Positions 35,113-47,907 of a stretch of 64,000 bases of DNA are shown in pieces (the stretch's first letter is position 1; every line of letters starts with the position of its first letter). The translations under genes were made by a program, and so were the position numbers. The DNA is taken from assembly GCA_942159475.1 (NCBI GenBank), contig OW804094.1, forward strand, positions 47,550,966-47,614,965. The letters are read 5' to 3'. This stretch comes from Sthenelais limicola. Its lineage: Eukaryota > Annelida > Polychaeta > Phyllodocida > Sigalionidae. A model generated the notes under the pieces. It was not told the origin of the DNA, made no database searches, and saw nothing but the letters and a program-made list of their open reading frames with translations.

Positions 35113-35348
35113 TCTGCATAAAACATCAATTGACCAAGGCTAAAAAACATAATGCTGGTAATCAAAGACACCGCAGGAAAAAATATTTCTCCAATATATA
35201 CACAGATCATGATGCTGAAATGTAAGATAAATCTGCATAAAACATCAATTGACCAAGGCTAAAAAACATAATGCTGGTAATCAAAGACACCGCAGGAAAA
35301 AATATTTCTCCAATATATACACAGATCATGATGCTGAAATGTAAGATA
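35113..35348 (+). repeat. Perfect 119-bp tandem duplication
   Basis: The unit starting TCTGCATAAAACATCAATTG at 35,113 is repeated from 35,232 with no mismatch over about 117 bp. The lack of divergence means it is very recent, or an assembly artefact. Confidence 0.95.
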
Positions 35349-35699
35349 TGGGCAAATCAGATGGAATCCTTCATAAATGATTTACATTACCTGTAGCCTA
35401 CAGTTTTATGCTAACCTCAATGTACACTGACCCCAATGTACAATTGACTCCCAAGGTCAATCCATACAACTGTGCGATGGAGCAGTTTGACCGAGCACAA
35501 GGGTATGAATGGTTCCTGCCCCCTACTTTTTCATTTAGTGATAATAAAAAAACAATTCACTTAGATCAGTGAATACATCAATGTATACAACGAGTGTTAC
35601 CTTGGAGAGAACCAATTGCAATAGAAGCCAGTCAAGTTGGTGTGACACAACTTACATGGTAGCTTTCAAGCTGTGAAGAGGTCTTTCGCTCAGCAAGAC

Positions 35700-36390
35700 A
35701 TTTAAACATCCTGCAGACTAGGACTGTATGTTGTACTCTTATATAGACTACACAACAAACATACAACAGGACCTCAACAACATCCAAAAATGATACAAGA
35801 TGCAGATGTGCTTTCATCCTGACAAGTGCAAGTTACTACACCTAGGTCACAACAATCCATAGCACAGCCACACCATGGGGTATGAGAAGGGTGAACATCA
35901 AGAGCCAGAGACAGCAAATACTTGGGGGTCACAGTGGAGCTCAACTTTTGCAACCTGTGCTTAGAAAGCTAAGCAGATTTTAGTCCTAGGGAGGACATGG
36001 ACCTCATGAACCCAACCATGTGTTGCAAGTGTATGACAGGCTTGCTTGAATACAAATCCAGTGTCTGGTCTCCACCTTATAGATATCTAAGCAATATGCT
36101 CAAGAATATATAGTGCAGAGCCACCAAACCAATCCCTCAACCACATTCTTACTCACATTCTTATTCACTTCTCAAATATGAGGAAGGATAATGCCAACTG
36201 AACCTGCCAACCCTATGATACCAAAGAACCTGATTGAAACATTAAACAAGATTGATTTACTAAACCAAGGCACTGAATCCAGGCAAATGTTAGGGCTGAC
36301 TCATGCAAGGAATACAATTGTTGAATTGAAGGTACTGATGGATCCTTGCTTGGATCTAATTGCACAAAAGATCTTGTTCATTAATTAGGC
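35700..36390 (+). pseudogene. Decayed CR1/Jockey-like LINE reverse transcriptase, C-terminal part
   Basis: Translation in shifting plus-strand frames gives the ordered landmarks of the RT C-terminus in Jockey-superfamily LINEs: QQDLNNIQK, FHPDKCKLLHLGHNNP (about 35,812-35,858), DSKYLGVTVELNF (about 35,910-35,950), LLEYKSSVWSPPY (about 36,044-36,080), then RATKPIPQP and LIETLNKI (to about 36,255). Stops and at least three frameshifts break it, so it is dead. The fingers/palm and endonuclease regions are not visible. The ORF continuing to 36,388 is part of the same remnant. Confidence 0.75.
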
Positions 36391-36636
36391 ATATAACCAA
36401 TTAGTGTTCATGGTAGAAGCCTCATCACTGGTTGAGGGTTTGCAATTCTCCCTACCCTTGATAGCATGAAAATAAGCTATCCGACCACCACGCCACCTGG
36501 AGGCGGAGATAAAGCTAAGGCGGGAGCTTCCAGTTATGGCTCCCGCAACCTCAGAAACAGAATAGGCCTAAACATGGTTATACCCATACAGTCATTGCTC
36601 GGCCTCTACTCTTTCAAATAGGTAAATTATATACCT

Positions 36637-38097
36637 GGCCATTTCCACCAATTTGACAACATTTTGGCCCCTAGACACCCCCTGAGGACCCACAAATAAT
36701 TTTTACATTTATCAGTTGAATTTTTATTTTCTATCAACCTTATATATATGCACATTAAACTGCCAAGTTTGGAACCATTCTGATAATTAGGAATTTGTTT
36801 ACAGGGGGGTCGAAAATAGATCCCAAATATGAAAAAAATGCTAAAAATAGCATGACGAATAATGGTACATATTTCTACATAAATGAGGATTTAAATTAGA
36901 AATAGATAAAACAAATATGCACATAATGTATTGAACTATTTTGTACTTGATAGGTCTCGACATAAGGATCATGACACCTTTTATTTGGTGAAAATATTCT
37001 AACTAGAAGAAAAGTTACAGCCAAATAACCATTCAGTAATGGTAATGATAATGGCAGCGGCAAGGGTGATAGGTCATTGACCCTCTGCCCACATTATAAT
37101 ATATTTATACACATTATATAACTCATTATATTTAGAATATATATAAGTTGACTCAAATACTTGTATTTAATGTTCCTGTTCTGTTTAAGTATTTTAGAGG
37201 CAAAATCTTCAAGGATAAACGTTCTAATATTATGTATATATGTTAGAGATATAGTCTCTGATATTATGTGACAGCAGGCGTGACGGCACACGACGGCAGG
37301 CGTGACGGCACACGACACAACGTGACGGCACATTTTTAAAGCATTTTGCCTTAAGAATCATGTAAAAACTACTCGGAAATCATGAATTTCAATCTACATA
37401 GATTGGTACCAAGCAAAGTCAATAATAAATGTCAAATTTAAAGTTTATCATCAAAATTGTGCCTCATAAGGCTCTAAAAACCCTAAAATAGGTGTGACGG
37501 CACACGACAGGAGCTAGGGTACCCACCACCTTTTGTCACCATGTTATTTCTCTGCTACGATCCAAGAAAAACTCAAATAAATACATTTTATGTTTTTACA
37601 TATATAATCCCATGCATTTTATCATTATTCATAATAATTTGATAGATATATATATTTTTTATTTTTTTATTCTACCTTAGGCACACTGCGTGACGGCACA
37701 CGACATGGGGGGTGCCCCACACAAAAAAAAATCGGTTTTTGATGGCTTTTGGCGAAAAAATATTTTTTTTTCATTTTTATTTTACACAGATCATGTTCAC
37801 GTAACCTACTATCACAACATATAAAAAATAATGTGCAATTTTGAAGATTATTTATAAATTTAGCAATTCCACGGACTATTGGCACTTAAAAAAAACGATT
37901 TTTGCCCCCAAAATGCGATTTTTAAATTAAAAAAAAAAAAATATTGGGTTAAAAATGCCAAATATGTGGTTCCACAGGTTGGTACAACCATCCAATCAAA
38001 AAAAATAATCAAATTAATGGTAATTAATTTGATTTAAGCCCATTTTATCACTTTCCACGTTTGGGGGCCAAATGTTTTAAAATTGGTGGAATTGGCC
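36637..38097. mobile_element. Second nested element, 1.46 kb, AT-rich with ~34-bp inverted ends
   Basis: The left end, 36,637-36,671 (GGCCATTTCCACCAATTT... to GGCCCC), is matched in inverse at 38,064-38,097 with a few mismatches. Between them lies AT-rich DNA with no coding frame, several poly-A and poly-T runs and five copies of a GC-rich motif. The exact tips and target duplication are unclear. Probably a non-autonomous DNA transposon nested in the larger one. Confidence 0.55.
37280..37704 (+). repeat. Dispersed GTGACGGCACACGAC motif, five copies
   Basis: The motif starts at 37,280, 37,302, 37,322, 37,494 and 37,690; the third is cut to GTGACGGCACA. It stands out as GC-rich in strongly AT-rich DNA, and all copies share one orientation. 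Several are preceded by C or GC. They could be binding sites for a transposase or the remains of a satellite. Confidence 0.8.
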
Positions 38098-38339
38098 ACC
38101 TACGGATAGCTGAGAATATACTCTTTTCATATTTTTTAATCCCATGATCATCTATACATTTTTTGCTGGTGTCGTCACGGGTGGCAACCGGCACGAACCC
38201 CTTAACAGAGTGGTGGTGGAAGCTTCTGTCTCAGCCTACTGGGAGATATTTCAGCCTACAGCGCCACTGGTGTTGAATTTGCATGCTATCTAGCTAACTG
38301 GGTTCAGCAGAATTGGTGATATAATTTGGATATAATGCT

Positions 38340-38624
38340 ATGCCAAAACCAAAATTGTTAGAGTTTGAAGAAATAGTAGATCAATTGGCTAAGCAGAATG
38401 CCCAGCACCCAAAGGTAACCACCCACAGGCAGGTACGCCTGTTGGCCCAAGCGACACAACCAACTAGTAGTGTCAGATACAATGCTGGAATACAGCCTGA
38501 CCTCACTGCAGCTGGAGGAGATCTAGTTGGTGCATATTTTTATAAATATTTACAAATACAACCAAGAAGGGTAGTAAAAGTGGCAAAGTGCGGCACTAGT
38601 TCACAGAACTTGGGAACCCATTGA
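38340..38624 (+). CDS. Unknown 94-codon frame near the right end of the 12.9-kb element
   Basis: An ATG-initiated frame whose first ~30 residues (KPKLLEFEEIVDQLAKQNAQ) form a likely amphipathic helix, followed by a basic stretch and a mixed tail. I recognise no domain. It may be a first exon, since the frame loses protein-like character towards the end, or a chance frame. It lies between the second nested element and the right TIR and is the only plus-strand candidate there. Confidence 0.25.
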   Translation: MPKPKLLEFEEIVDQLAKQNAQHPKVTTHRQVRLLAQATQPTSSVRYNAGIQPDLTAAGGDLVGAYFYKYLQIQPRRVVKVAKCGTSSQNLGTH

Positions 38625-39534
38625 ATCCCATTGTGAGCAGGGATGATTTACATGGTCCTCCCTTGGAAGAGTGCTGGCCATAGGCTCATTTTGCTTGTCT
38701 GACCTTTCCCAATAACATGAGAATTATGCATTCCCAGGTGCAACAAGTAGGTCTGGCAGGATCACTGGAAGTCAAATTGTGTATTAATGTGACACCAATT
38801 TGGAGGATGTAATCGTCAATCGTTCACCCTAATTTCTCTTGAAATAATCAAAATAAAGCTTAAAAATGAAAAGGTCTACTGTATAATGACATTAAAAAAT
38901 GTTATTTTGCTAAACTATATCAATATAGATGAGCCATGAACAAAAGATCCTCTAGACCTACTTTACCTAGTCAGTCAGAAGTTTGTTTTGATTTTCAAAG
39001 CCACTCAGACACAGTTCTTCTGTAAAAATCACCAATCGTTCCCACAAGTAAAAATCAACCCCTCATTTCCAGATGTTTATTTTTTTCTCAGATTTCTGTT
39101 CTCTGATTCTCTTCCTTTAACTGTATTAATTCTTCTGATCCCATATTATGATTCTTCGATTCAATGTTAATCAGGCCCAGGGACATGGCAGGGACTGGGG
39201 AGGATGTGTGATGGTGTGAGGCCTCCTCCTTTTACTTCTTGCACATTATCAATTGATGAATGTGTATTCTTTAAAAAGCCTGTGTTACAGAAGAGTCTCG
39301 CACAGACACCTCACCCATTTCAGGTCTGAAATGGACCCTTAGATTCTGTGTCCACTGAGGATGCACCACACTGGCAGCCTCACAGCTAGATAAGTCACAC
39401 TAATGAACCCAGCAAGCTGTCAAGCATCTGTTGAGTTTAGCACTGAGTCATGAATTGGGGGTGTCAGCAACTGAGTTTAGTCTAATGTCTTCTCAGTGGA
39501 CACAGCATCTTAGATGGCCCATCATTTATATTGA

Positions 39535-40790
39535 GTACAAATATGACATTGACCTTGGAATAATGACCTTGACCTTTCATCCAGGTCAATTGCATCAATA
39601 TATTTGTTGTCCCATCAAATATTCTATAAATGTGCAAAATTCAAGAATTCTAAGTAAAATATCCTTTGAATTATACAATTTTTGTTATCCCATTAATTCT
39701 TCCCTATTTTCCAGAACGGTTGCCATGGCAACAGCCAAAATTTGATATCTAATAAGGATATTAGGAATAAAAATGAAAATATACTTCATATTCAACATTT
39801 ATCCTCTGTAAATAGTGGCTCTCAATAAAAAATATTTCTGAGGACGAGCATCCGTAACTGGCATACCCCTATTTTTGCCCTCTTTATGGCAACACAAAGT
39901 ATGCCATTTCTTCCTAGTTTGACCTTGGAAAAATGGCCTTGACCTTTCATCAAAGGTCAATTGCTAGAATATATTTGTTGTCCCATTAAGTATTCTATAA
40001 ATGTGCAAAATTCCAGAATTCTAAGTAAAATATCTTTTGAATTATTCAGCTTTTTGTTATCCCATTATTTCTTCCCTGATTTCCAGAACCGTTGCCATGG
40101 CAACAACAAAAAAAGATATTTAATTAGAATGTTAGGAGTGAAATTGGAAATATACTTCATATTCAACATATTCCCACTGATAATGGTCATTCTCCCCAAA
40201 AATATTTTCTTGGAAGGACATCCATATTTGGCCAACTCATATTACTGGCATCATGGATGGCAACAAGAGCTATGCATTTTTTTCGTAGTTTTCTAGTTGC
40301 TATGGTAACAGTATTGTACCTTAGCAACTTTAAGTCAGCAAATCTCTTAATAATGATGCTTTGGCAATTTCCTAGAATGAAATTATCAAGATAGATCAAT
40401 AAATTACCTACTGAGGGGTGAATATGTTTAAGGGGAAATGGCATTTTGTGGGCTTTTTCTGGGTTTGACCTTGATAAATGTGACCTTGACCTTGATCAAA
40501 GGTCAAATGTCATAATAATCTGAATGTGCAATTTGGATGTCAATATTTTCCCAAAATATCAAAGTATTCACACGACTCATCTCTGACTGAGGTTCATTTA
40601 AGTAATTTTACCTCAGAATTTCAATTTTTGGCTTCTGTTGCCATGGAAACCATGGAATAAACAAAATGCCAGAATGCCAACAATGGTTTTCTTATAGGCC
40701 AGTATGAATGCTATATGGTGGTATGTGTTGTCAAGCTCTAACCAAAATGTTTAGCAACACCCCCATTTTGGGCCTTGTGCTCCCTGACTA
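39535..40790 (-). repeat. Right terminal inverted repeat (TIR-R)
   Basis: Inverse copy of the left arm, ending GCTCCCTGACTA at 40,790 and followed by TAG. It preserves the same 370-bp internal duplication and the same AGGTCA-rich block (about 40,464-40,507). The inner end, near 39,535, is where similarity with the left arm fades. Confidence 0.85.
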
Positions 40791-43700
40791 TAGAGGTTTA
40801 AACAGTGTCATTTGGTTATGACAACAAGGTAACGAACGTACTGATTATGGCAGCAACTCCTCCCGCACACTGACACTCCACTCCACTGGTTCTTAAAGCA
40901 TTATACTATCTTCAACTATAATTCATTTCTCTCCAAGCAATAGTTTGCAACGATTTAATCCTACCCACCCATGCCTACTATTTATTCCAAGTTTTTCGTT
41001 CATTGGAGTCATAATGAGACACCATCTCAGATACTTCCCCGTAAAATGAAATTATTTTCAGGAAAATGAAAATCGAAGGAATGAGTAGAAGAAAAGCTGG
41101 CTGCTACACTTACAAAATGAATCATCAGCCAGAAGCCATCATTAAATATGAGGCGCCTAATCATTTTATAAATGTTTCATGAAATTTCGGCACGTCGGAC
41201 ATTGTAAAAAGGTCGTGACTCAAACTTCCGGATGGTTATTGCACACTTACTGGAAATGAAACTTTACTTTGCGATACTTTGCCTGAGCCATTCTACGATT
41301 ATTTCTCTAGCTGAAATTCCCACTAGAGCAAATCTTTATGTTTTAGTTACTATGGAAACGGTCCTTTCCTGCTTTTCCTATTAGCCCCCGCCATGCCTTT
41401 GTGTCAGATACATTGTCAACAGTGATTGAAACACAATATGTTGCCAGCCCGTTTAATGGAACGCCTGACAAATGCTTTAAAATGTTGGTTTGGTTGGATA
41501 TCATAAATCGGGTAGATCTGTGAAAGAGACTCACGTTTTCGTTAGAAGCCCTAATGCGAAGACACTTCTTTATCTATACGCACAGCATACTGTGTTTGTT
41601 TAAAGCCGCATTATCAGCAAATTCCCGTAAAAAATGAAATTCACTATTTTGTTGGCTATTTATTCTTTAACCCAAACTATTCATTTCCACTATTTTCAAC
41701 ACCATTATTTATTTTCAGTATTGTTCGCTTTCATATTCCTCGATGAAATTGAATCATAGATAGCTATATTTAGACTAACAAATTGCGCAGTCAATCCTTT
41801 TTAGTTCAAGATGGTAATACCGAAACTGGAAACGATAACTTGGTTGGAGTCTTATTGTGCATAAATTTAAATATAGTTGTGCCGACGTTTCGGTACTCTC
41901 ATTATACCTTCATCATGGTCATTCTTGGTCTTATTAAACCATAAAATGCCACTGTGTAACAGTGAAATCCGAAGTATAATGAAAATACCTAGAAAGGGCC
42001 ATAAATTCAGAAAAAACATAGGAAATGCAATTTTGTCTTCATTTTCAGTATTTAACAAAGGATCAAAGGAGGAAAGAAAGAAATTGTATTGCATCTATTT
42101 GCCAGTGATCCATTTATGTGCAATTTTTGTATGCTGTTACTAATTTAAGATCTTTGATGATTATTATGCTGAAATTGGTCAGGCCACTGCTTCTGCGTGA
42201 GCTTTAACTTTGTCTCAGGATTATTATAAAAGGAGCGTTAGAGAACCTGGATTTGTCCATTGGGGTATAATGGAATGGGAACATCATCAATGGCAACAAC
42301 CCATGTCTTGTTTTTTTAAAATGATGATCGATTGAAAGCCTTTAGTCTTGATGTCTTGTCTTGTACGATACCCATTTCTAGCCATTTCATGCAAATTACT
42401 GATACGTGGTCTTGTCCCGGACCGCTTTAATACAAACTCATAGATGTAGAATAAAAGTCTGTTTTATTTTTAATTATTTTTTTAGTTATTCATTTGTGCT
42501 TTTCTTGAATGAAATCGTCGTAGCGAATGCAATAATCGTGCCGGACAATGAACTGTATGGAGAAGAGCTGCTTGAATGGTCCCTATAATTATTTTCACAC
42601 CGTGCATTCATTACCACAGTGTGTTGTAGCTCTGGTAATAGCATGTCTATGTGCAGGTCGTGATGATATGCATGTGGTCCTGCCTTTCATATGAATATCA
42701 AAGCAAGTTCAGTCAAGCTATTTGCCGGATAGGAAGGATTATCCACACTGTCTTTATAAGATATCATTTCCTGCGGTATTTTGCATTTGCCAAAGAAGCT
42801 ATATCTAACTGGAATTATGTTGTATACATTATAGAATATCAAAGGGTTTCTTAACTTTCCATAAATGAAATCCCTGGGGAAATATGCTGCATCTTTCTTA
42901 GAAATACTAGTATATGTTGTCAAAATATAAGAAAGCTTCATCAAGGAATATTGCTGCACGGTAGTCAGATGTGAAGAGAGCCATGTCATGATCACCATGC
43001 GCTGTGTTTAAAGATTCCATTAATCCTTAATTCCTAGGACTTCCTAGGAACTTATATAATATCTGTGGAAAGTGATTTCGCGGGTGGTCGATTCCAATAT
43101 TCATTAAAACCACTAGTATCCAAGGCCTTTTGAAAGTAAGCGCATATATTTGGTGGTGTCAAATCATGGATACCCTCTCTCGTTTCCTGTCTGAGAAAAT
43201 GAGCTCTACAATTGAGTCATTTGTACTGACGTGATGTGTCAAACTTTGCCCTGAGACTTACTTCCACCACTGGATGAAACAGCAAACAAATTGTCTACCC
43301 TCATTTCATTGACATACGTATGTCTGTGTGTCATTCATGTTAATAGTCTCAACATAATTGTATTGATTCTAGCTTTGTAGTGTTTTAACAATAAGGTTTA
43401 CAGCCACACTATGAACAGTCTCCTGATGTAAAGCACACAAGTTTCGTCTCGCCAATTGTTCCCAATCAAATAGAAGTAATTGCTGCTATTGAAACCGGAT
43501 GGCTATTCTCTACAGTACCATATCTGTCGTATCTAGCAGAGTCACCCATGTGGTTTGTCACGAGCAGACTGCATTTTCAATACTGAAATGTAGTAAGCAT
43601 AGAATGTAATAGCATAGAATGCTATTATAACATTACCCTGCACTTGCATGGCAGTATTCGTGTAGAGGTTTGTGCTTCTGGGCGAAAAGATACGCAAGAG

Positions 43701-46700
43701 ATATATGAGCCGTGTTTTGTAAGCATGGACATGAACTGTAGTCCCTCTGGAGTTTTTTGGATACATTTGATTAAGATGACGTCATTCTAAGTTAGCGAGC
43801 TCACTGAGCGCCATTTCGTGGGATAGGCGGCAAGTTTGGGACCTACGCCATGCATTATCGCTCCCAGTTCTGCCAGGTTTCTTGATCTGTAGGGAATCAA
43901 CATCTTGTAATATTGCTTGAAGAAATTAACTGTGAGATTCTGGACTGCATTTCCAAATAACTTAAACACAGTGCATTGAGTCAATAGTAAGATAAACCTT
44001 CTTTTGGCATTCGTACCTGCATGCCTGTCTTCTTGGAAATTCCCTCAGCCCTTGCCCTGGATGGTACAGTACTGGTTTCAGTAGATGAGCCACTCTTAAA
44101 AATAACATGACCCAGACCTAACGTGATCTTGCAAGATGGCTATTTCTTTATCAAAATGATGTCTTGTATTATTACTCCCGTTTGACATTGAAAGCTCAAT
44201 TTATGGAGAATGTATTTTACCTAAAATATTATGATTTAGATTAATGTCACTTAATCCTCTTGGATGGAAGCCAAGAAGTGAAAGACGCTGGTCTTAGCTG
44301 TACTAAATAACTGGTGTGTGGAGGGAGAGACAACTAATAAAGGGCTTTTGTTTGATTTATATCATTTATTGTGCCGTGGTCAGAGACGGGAGAATGCCCG
44401 TATCATGTGCATGCCCATTATTGTTCTCGCTTTAGAGTAAGATAATAAGGTACGGTAATATTCCCCTGGAGACAGTTTGCTGAGTCATGCGTTCTGGTCG
44501 TATAACAAATAAAGGGCATCCACATTCTGGTTTCATGTTGGAGGTCAATCAAATCTTTGTTATAGACGAGAAGTTCTTGCATATAAGCCAGGCATTCTTT
44601 TCTAGATTCAGCGATCTGGACATCTCGTTATTAGATAAAGATCAGTCGATAGGTCCCTTCCTTTATTCGAAGCTTCTGCTCTGTATATAAAAAGTCCCAT
44701 TTCATCATCCCTGACAAAAGGAAGGACTCGCAGAATGGAAGTGGACTGATTTACTCATGACAATGCTCGACCAAAGTTGAATAAACTCTGCTCCTGCTGC
44801 TTTTCCTATCGACAGCACCAGCCATGGAATATTATCTATTTCTTTAAAACTGGATTATTTTGACATTACTCTCAATGAATATGGTAATGTAAATTCACCC
44901 TATTTGTTGCGCATCTTATATTTGATTATGAGATCTAGACCTTTTCAAAGGGGGACAAAGAATTGCATTTTCAATGTAGATTTCATGTACTCCTTGGTAA
45001 GTGAATATTCTGGATTCATTCCACCCTCCGGTCCGTCTTGTCACCCATCCGGATATTTCCGCCCTCTTCTTCACTTAGTCAAGGAGACCTTGGATGGCCT
45101 AGGTAGCCTCCATTCATTTCCAGACTGTCCTCTGCTCAATTCCTGTTTCCTTCCTTTCTGACCTTCATCCCGGGGCCTTTCATCTGCCTGTACCGTGGGC
45201 CTCCCTGTGGACATGCACGAAAACATCTTAATTTCGCGTTGCAAGGCCCACTGCGCCACAAAGTGAAAGTGCGGAAGTGACTACCTTTATTTAGGTTCTC
45301 GACCAAAGTCTAGGTTCTATTTCTTTCCTCGGGACAATACAGGCTTTATTTAAGCCACACTATCCTATCAATGTCCTAGACATGAAATGATGAAACGGCA
45401 TAAGGTATTCAATAGCCAGCGAGGCGATTAAGCCTTTTTACGTGAAACAATCTTGGAAGGAATTGCTCAGTGATAGTTTCATTACTGTGAATTAAATCTG
45501 AATTAATCCACAACTTTGTTAAGATAATTGACTGCTTATTGATTAAATGTATCCTTTGATGTCAGACACCTATGACATCTGAATATCCTTTGACACCTCC
45601 GAGTTCCTGGCATTGATTATTGGCACCTTTGCTTCTTACGCCAACAAGGCACCAATTAAAATTGCCTGAGGTAGAACCGTATTGCGTGTGTCCAATTAGA
45701 ACTAATCGCCGTTTTTACGAATGGCATGTATTGGACACACACACACAGAAGAAGATTTTTCGAAAGGGGCCCTGTCATGTAAAATAAATCAAAGTTTATT
45801 TGCCAGATTTTATCAGTCATGAAATTTTGCCGCACCTAATCGACTTAACTCCGTGGTGCTGCGCATAAGGTCTCCTATTAATTGAGGCCCCACCCATTTA
45901 TCCATTAGGTATTACTTCATTGATTTTTATTATGAGACTGTTTGTGTTGTCAGAGTTCTTCCCTGTGAAATCTATTTGCACAGAACATTTGTGCCGCCTT
46001 TTCCAACCTTCAGTCACACCTTGTGTACCTTAAGTGAATCACTGAGGGTATATTTGTTCGTTGTTAAATGAATAGTCCCTTCAATTACGAGAATCCCTGC
46101 CAAGAATTTGTCTTGAACAAACCCATTCCACTATCTTTTTTATTTGTTTCTTAGTGAGCTGAAGAAGGTGCACAATCAGCACGTTTACTTCTTGGTAGTC
46201 TCAAAAATATCTCAGAATAATAGGCCACCCGCGTCGGCAGTGGAGCTTTGTGCCTCCTTTATAGTTCATCTCATAAGCTATCTTTGATCTCAGATTAGAT
46301 CTGAACTAGAAATTAATGTTTGCTTTTAATTCCTTTCTATCATCATATCGGCCTGTACTGCTTTCTAACATTGTTATTTGCGGTATCTTGTTTCAATATA
46401 TTCTAATCCGAAATATAAGAGACTGGGGTATTTATGTATACCTGGGAATTGGTCTGTAGCACCTAGGCTAGAGACACTATCATAAGTTCCTCCTATATTT
46501 CATCACCCAGACATATCATGTGATCCCTGTACTGATCAAGTACATTTCCGTTGCAGGTTTTCATTTACTTAGATTGACAGAATTATGTTAATTTATCTTC
46601 CCTATACCTTTGATACTGGGAGAACTCTACAACAGAAAAAGAATTAAACGGACGAGTTAGGACGCACATTGCATTTTATTTATCAACAATTCAACAATTT

Positions 46701-46812
46701 TTACAACAAAGGACTATGACAACTTTGTAACGCAGTGCCAATTACTTAGCTCCGTCTCAGTCCTTATTGAAGGTCTATTAATATTACAGGTATCATAAAG
46801 CTGGAGTCTAAA

Positions 46813-47061
46813 TCAAAGGTTGGCCATAAATTCTAAGCGCTCAAACACGTGATCAACATTTTCATTTGTGTGCCTTGATGCCACCCTGAGGGATATCATA
46901 TATTTGATTGCAAGACTAAACTTAGGATTTCCAATTTCACTGGTATCGGGATGGCGCACTGGCACAACACCCCTCCTTATTGGGACATGTTTCATGCAGG
47001 GGATACTGAAACCCTTGCGAGTTCTTATTGAACAGTCCAACAGATACATATATATCTCCAA
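46813..47061 (-). pseudogene. Protein-like C-terminal frame, possibly a PLP-enzyme remnant
   Basis: An 82-codon minus-strand frame. Its last ~25 residues (SLRVASRHTNENVDHVFERL) resemble the C-terminal strand-and-helix signature of fold-type I PLP enzymes, in which an Arg-containing strand is followed by H-T-x-E-x-(V/I)-D and a final helix. The upstream part (VPIRRGVVPVRHPD) is also protein-like. There is no lysine-containing active-site region here and no clear upstream exon. It may be a last exon or an eroded copy; the resemblance is short and could be chance. Confidence 0.2.
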
Positions 47062-47849
47062 GGTTTAAGATTTTCTTCCACCTATTCTTTATTAAAGTTC
47101 ATAGTCCTGATAATGAATCATAGTCTGGTTTACATGAACACATTTTCCCCAGTCACCTATACTATAGTCATTGTACTTTCACATCCTAACGGCAAGTTAG
47201 TCATAGTTGGCAATTGCACGGCAATGAGTTAATATATATAGGAATTAACAGGTTACACATTATTCATAAATGCATATCACTTCCAAACACAATATCTATC
47301 TTGGGGTAAACGCTTGTCTAGTAACATACCTTCAATACAGGTCGACAGATTGAACACAGCGCGTGTGAGAGCTTGACAGTAGAAGAGTCGGTTCTCCTCC
47401 AATAATCATGACAATCGTATAATACACATGATACATTTCAAGGCTTTGCCTGGGTGCTGGAGATGAACGAGCTTCATCCCGCTTTCCTTTCTTGAGTACA
47501 TAAATATCAGGTAGGTTTATATTGATTCAAGTGTCAGAGTGATGGCTTTTGAGTAAACCAATCTTGTTATGTTTGCTTCCCATTGTGTTATTGATAATGT
47601 AACTTGATTCACTTCGTGAAAGAGATCTACTTGTAAATTGTAATGTATACATCGAGATTCATTTCAGGATTGTACACATTTCAGATAACGTATTTCTTAT
47701 CGAGCCTTGTTAAATCTTGAATGTGGAAAGTTACTTTATTCTTTGAAAAATTAAATACATAATAAGATTTAAAACTTTACATATTTACCTTGAACTCGAT
47801 ATGTCTCCATACATTGTAGTCAAGGCATTTAAATCGGTATAGTGCAGGG

Positions 47850-47907
47850 TATAATATAAATATATATTATATATATAATTTATATATAACATATATACAT
47901 TATATTA
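47850..47907. repeat. AT microsatellite
   Basis: About 58 bp of TATA/ATAT words capable of folding back on itself, downstream of the GPCR gene. Confidence 0.85.

Larger units (their letters stand above)
27861..40790. mobile_element. 12.9-kb element bounded by ~1.25-kb terminal inverted repeats
   Basis: The sequence starting TAGTCAGGGAGCACAAGG at 27,861 is repeated in inverse ending at 40,790. Identity stops exactly at these outer tips on both sides. Flanks read ...CCTTAG and TAGAGG, giving a 3-bp TAG target duplication, or TA if the tip is GTCAGGGAGC. Over the outer ~350 bp I count about five differences between the arms, so insertion is recent. The interior holds two smaller TIR elements, an intact gag with partial protease, an exon-like frame, a LINE fragment and low-complexity DNA. 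I find no transposase, integrase or polymerase. Size and TIR length recall Polinton/Maverick or other giant transposons, but Polinton makes 6-bp duplications and its genes are missing. A non-autonomous giant DNA transposon of unassigned superfamily is the best description. Confidence 0.8.

Noticed and set aside
37280..37704. Possible CRISPR-like array from the repeated 15-bp motif
   Set aside because: Spacing is irregular, the repeats are short and the DNA is clearly animal.
27861..40790. Polinton/Maverick identity for the 12.9-kb element
   Set aside because: No polymerase B, retroviral-like integrase, ATPase or capsid frames are present and the target duplication is 2-3 bp rather than 6 bp.
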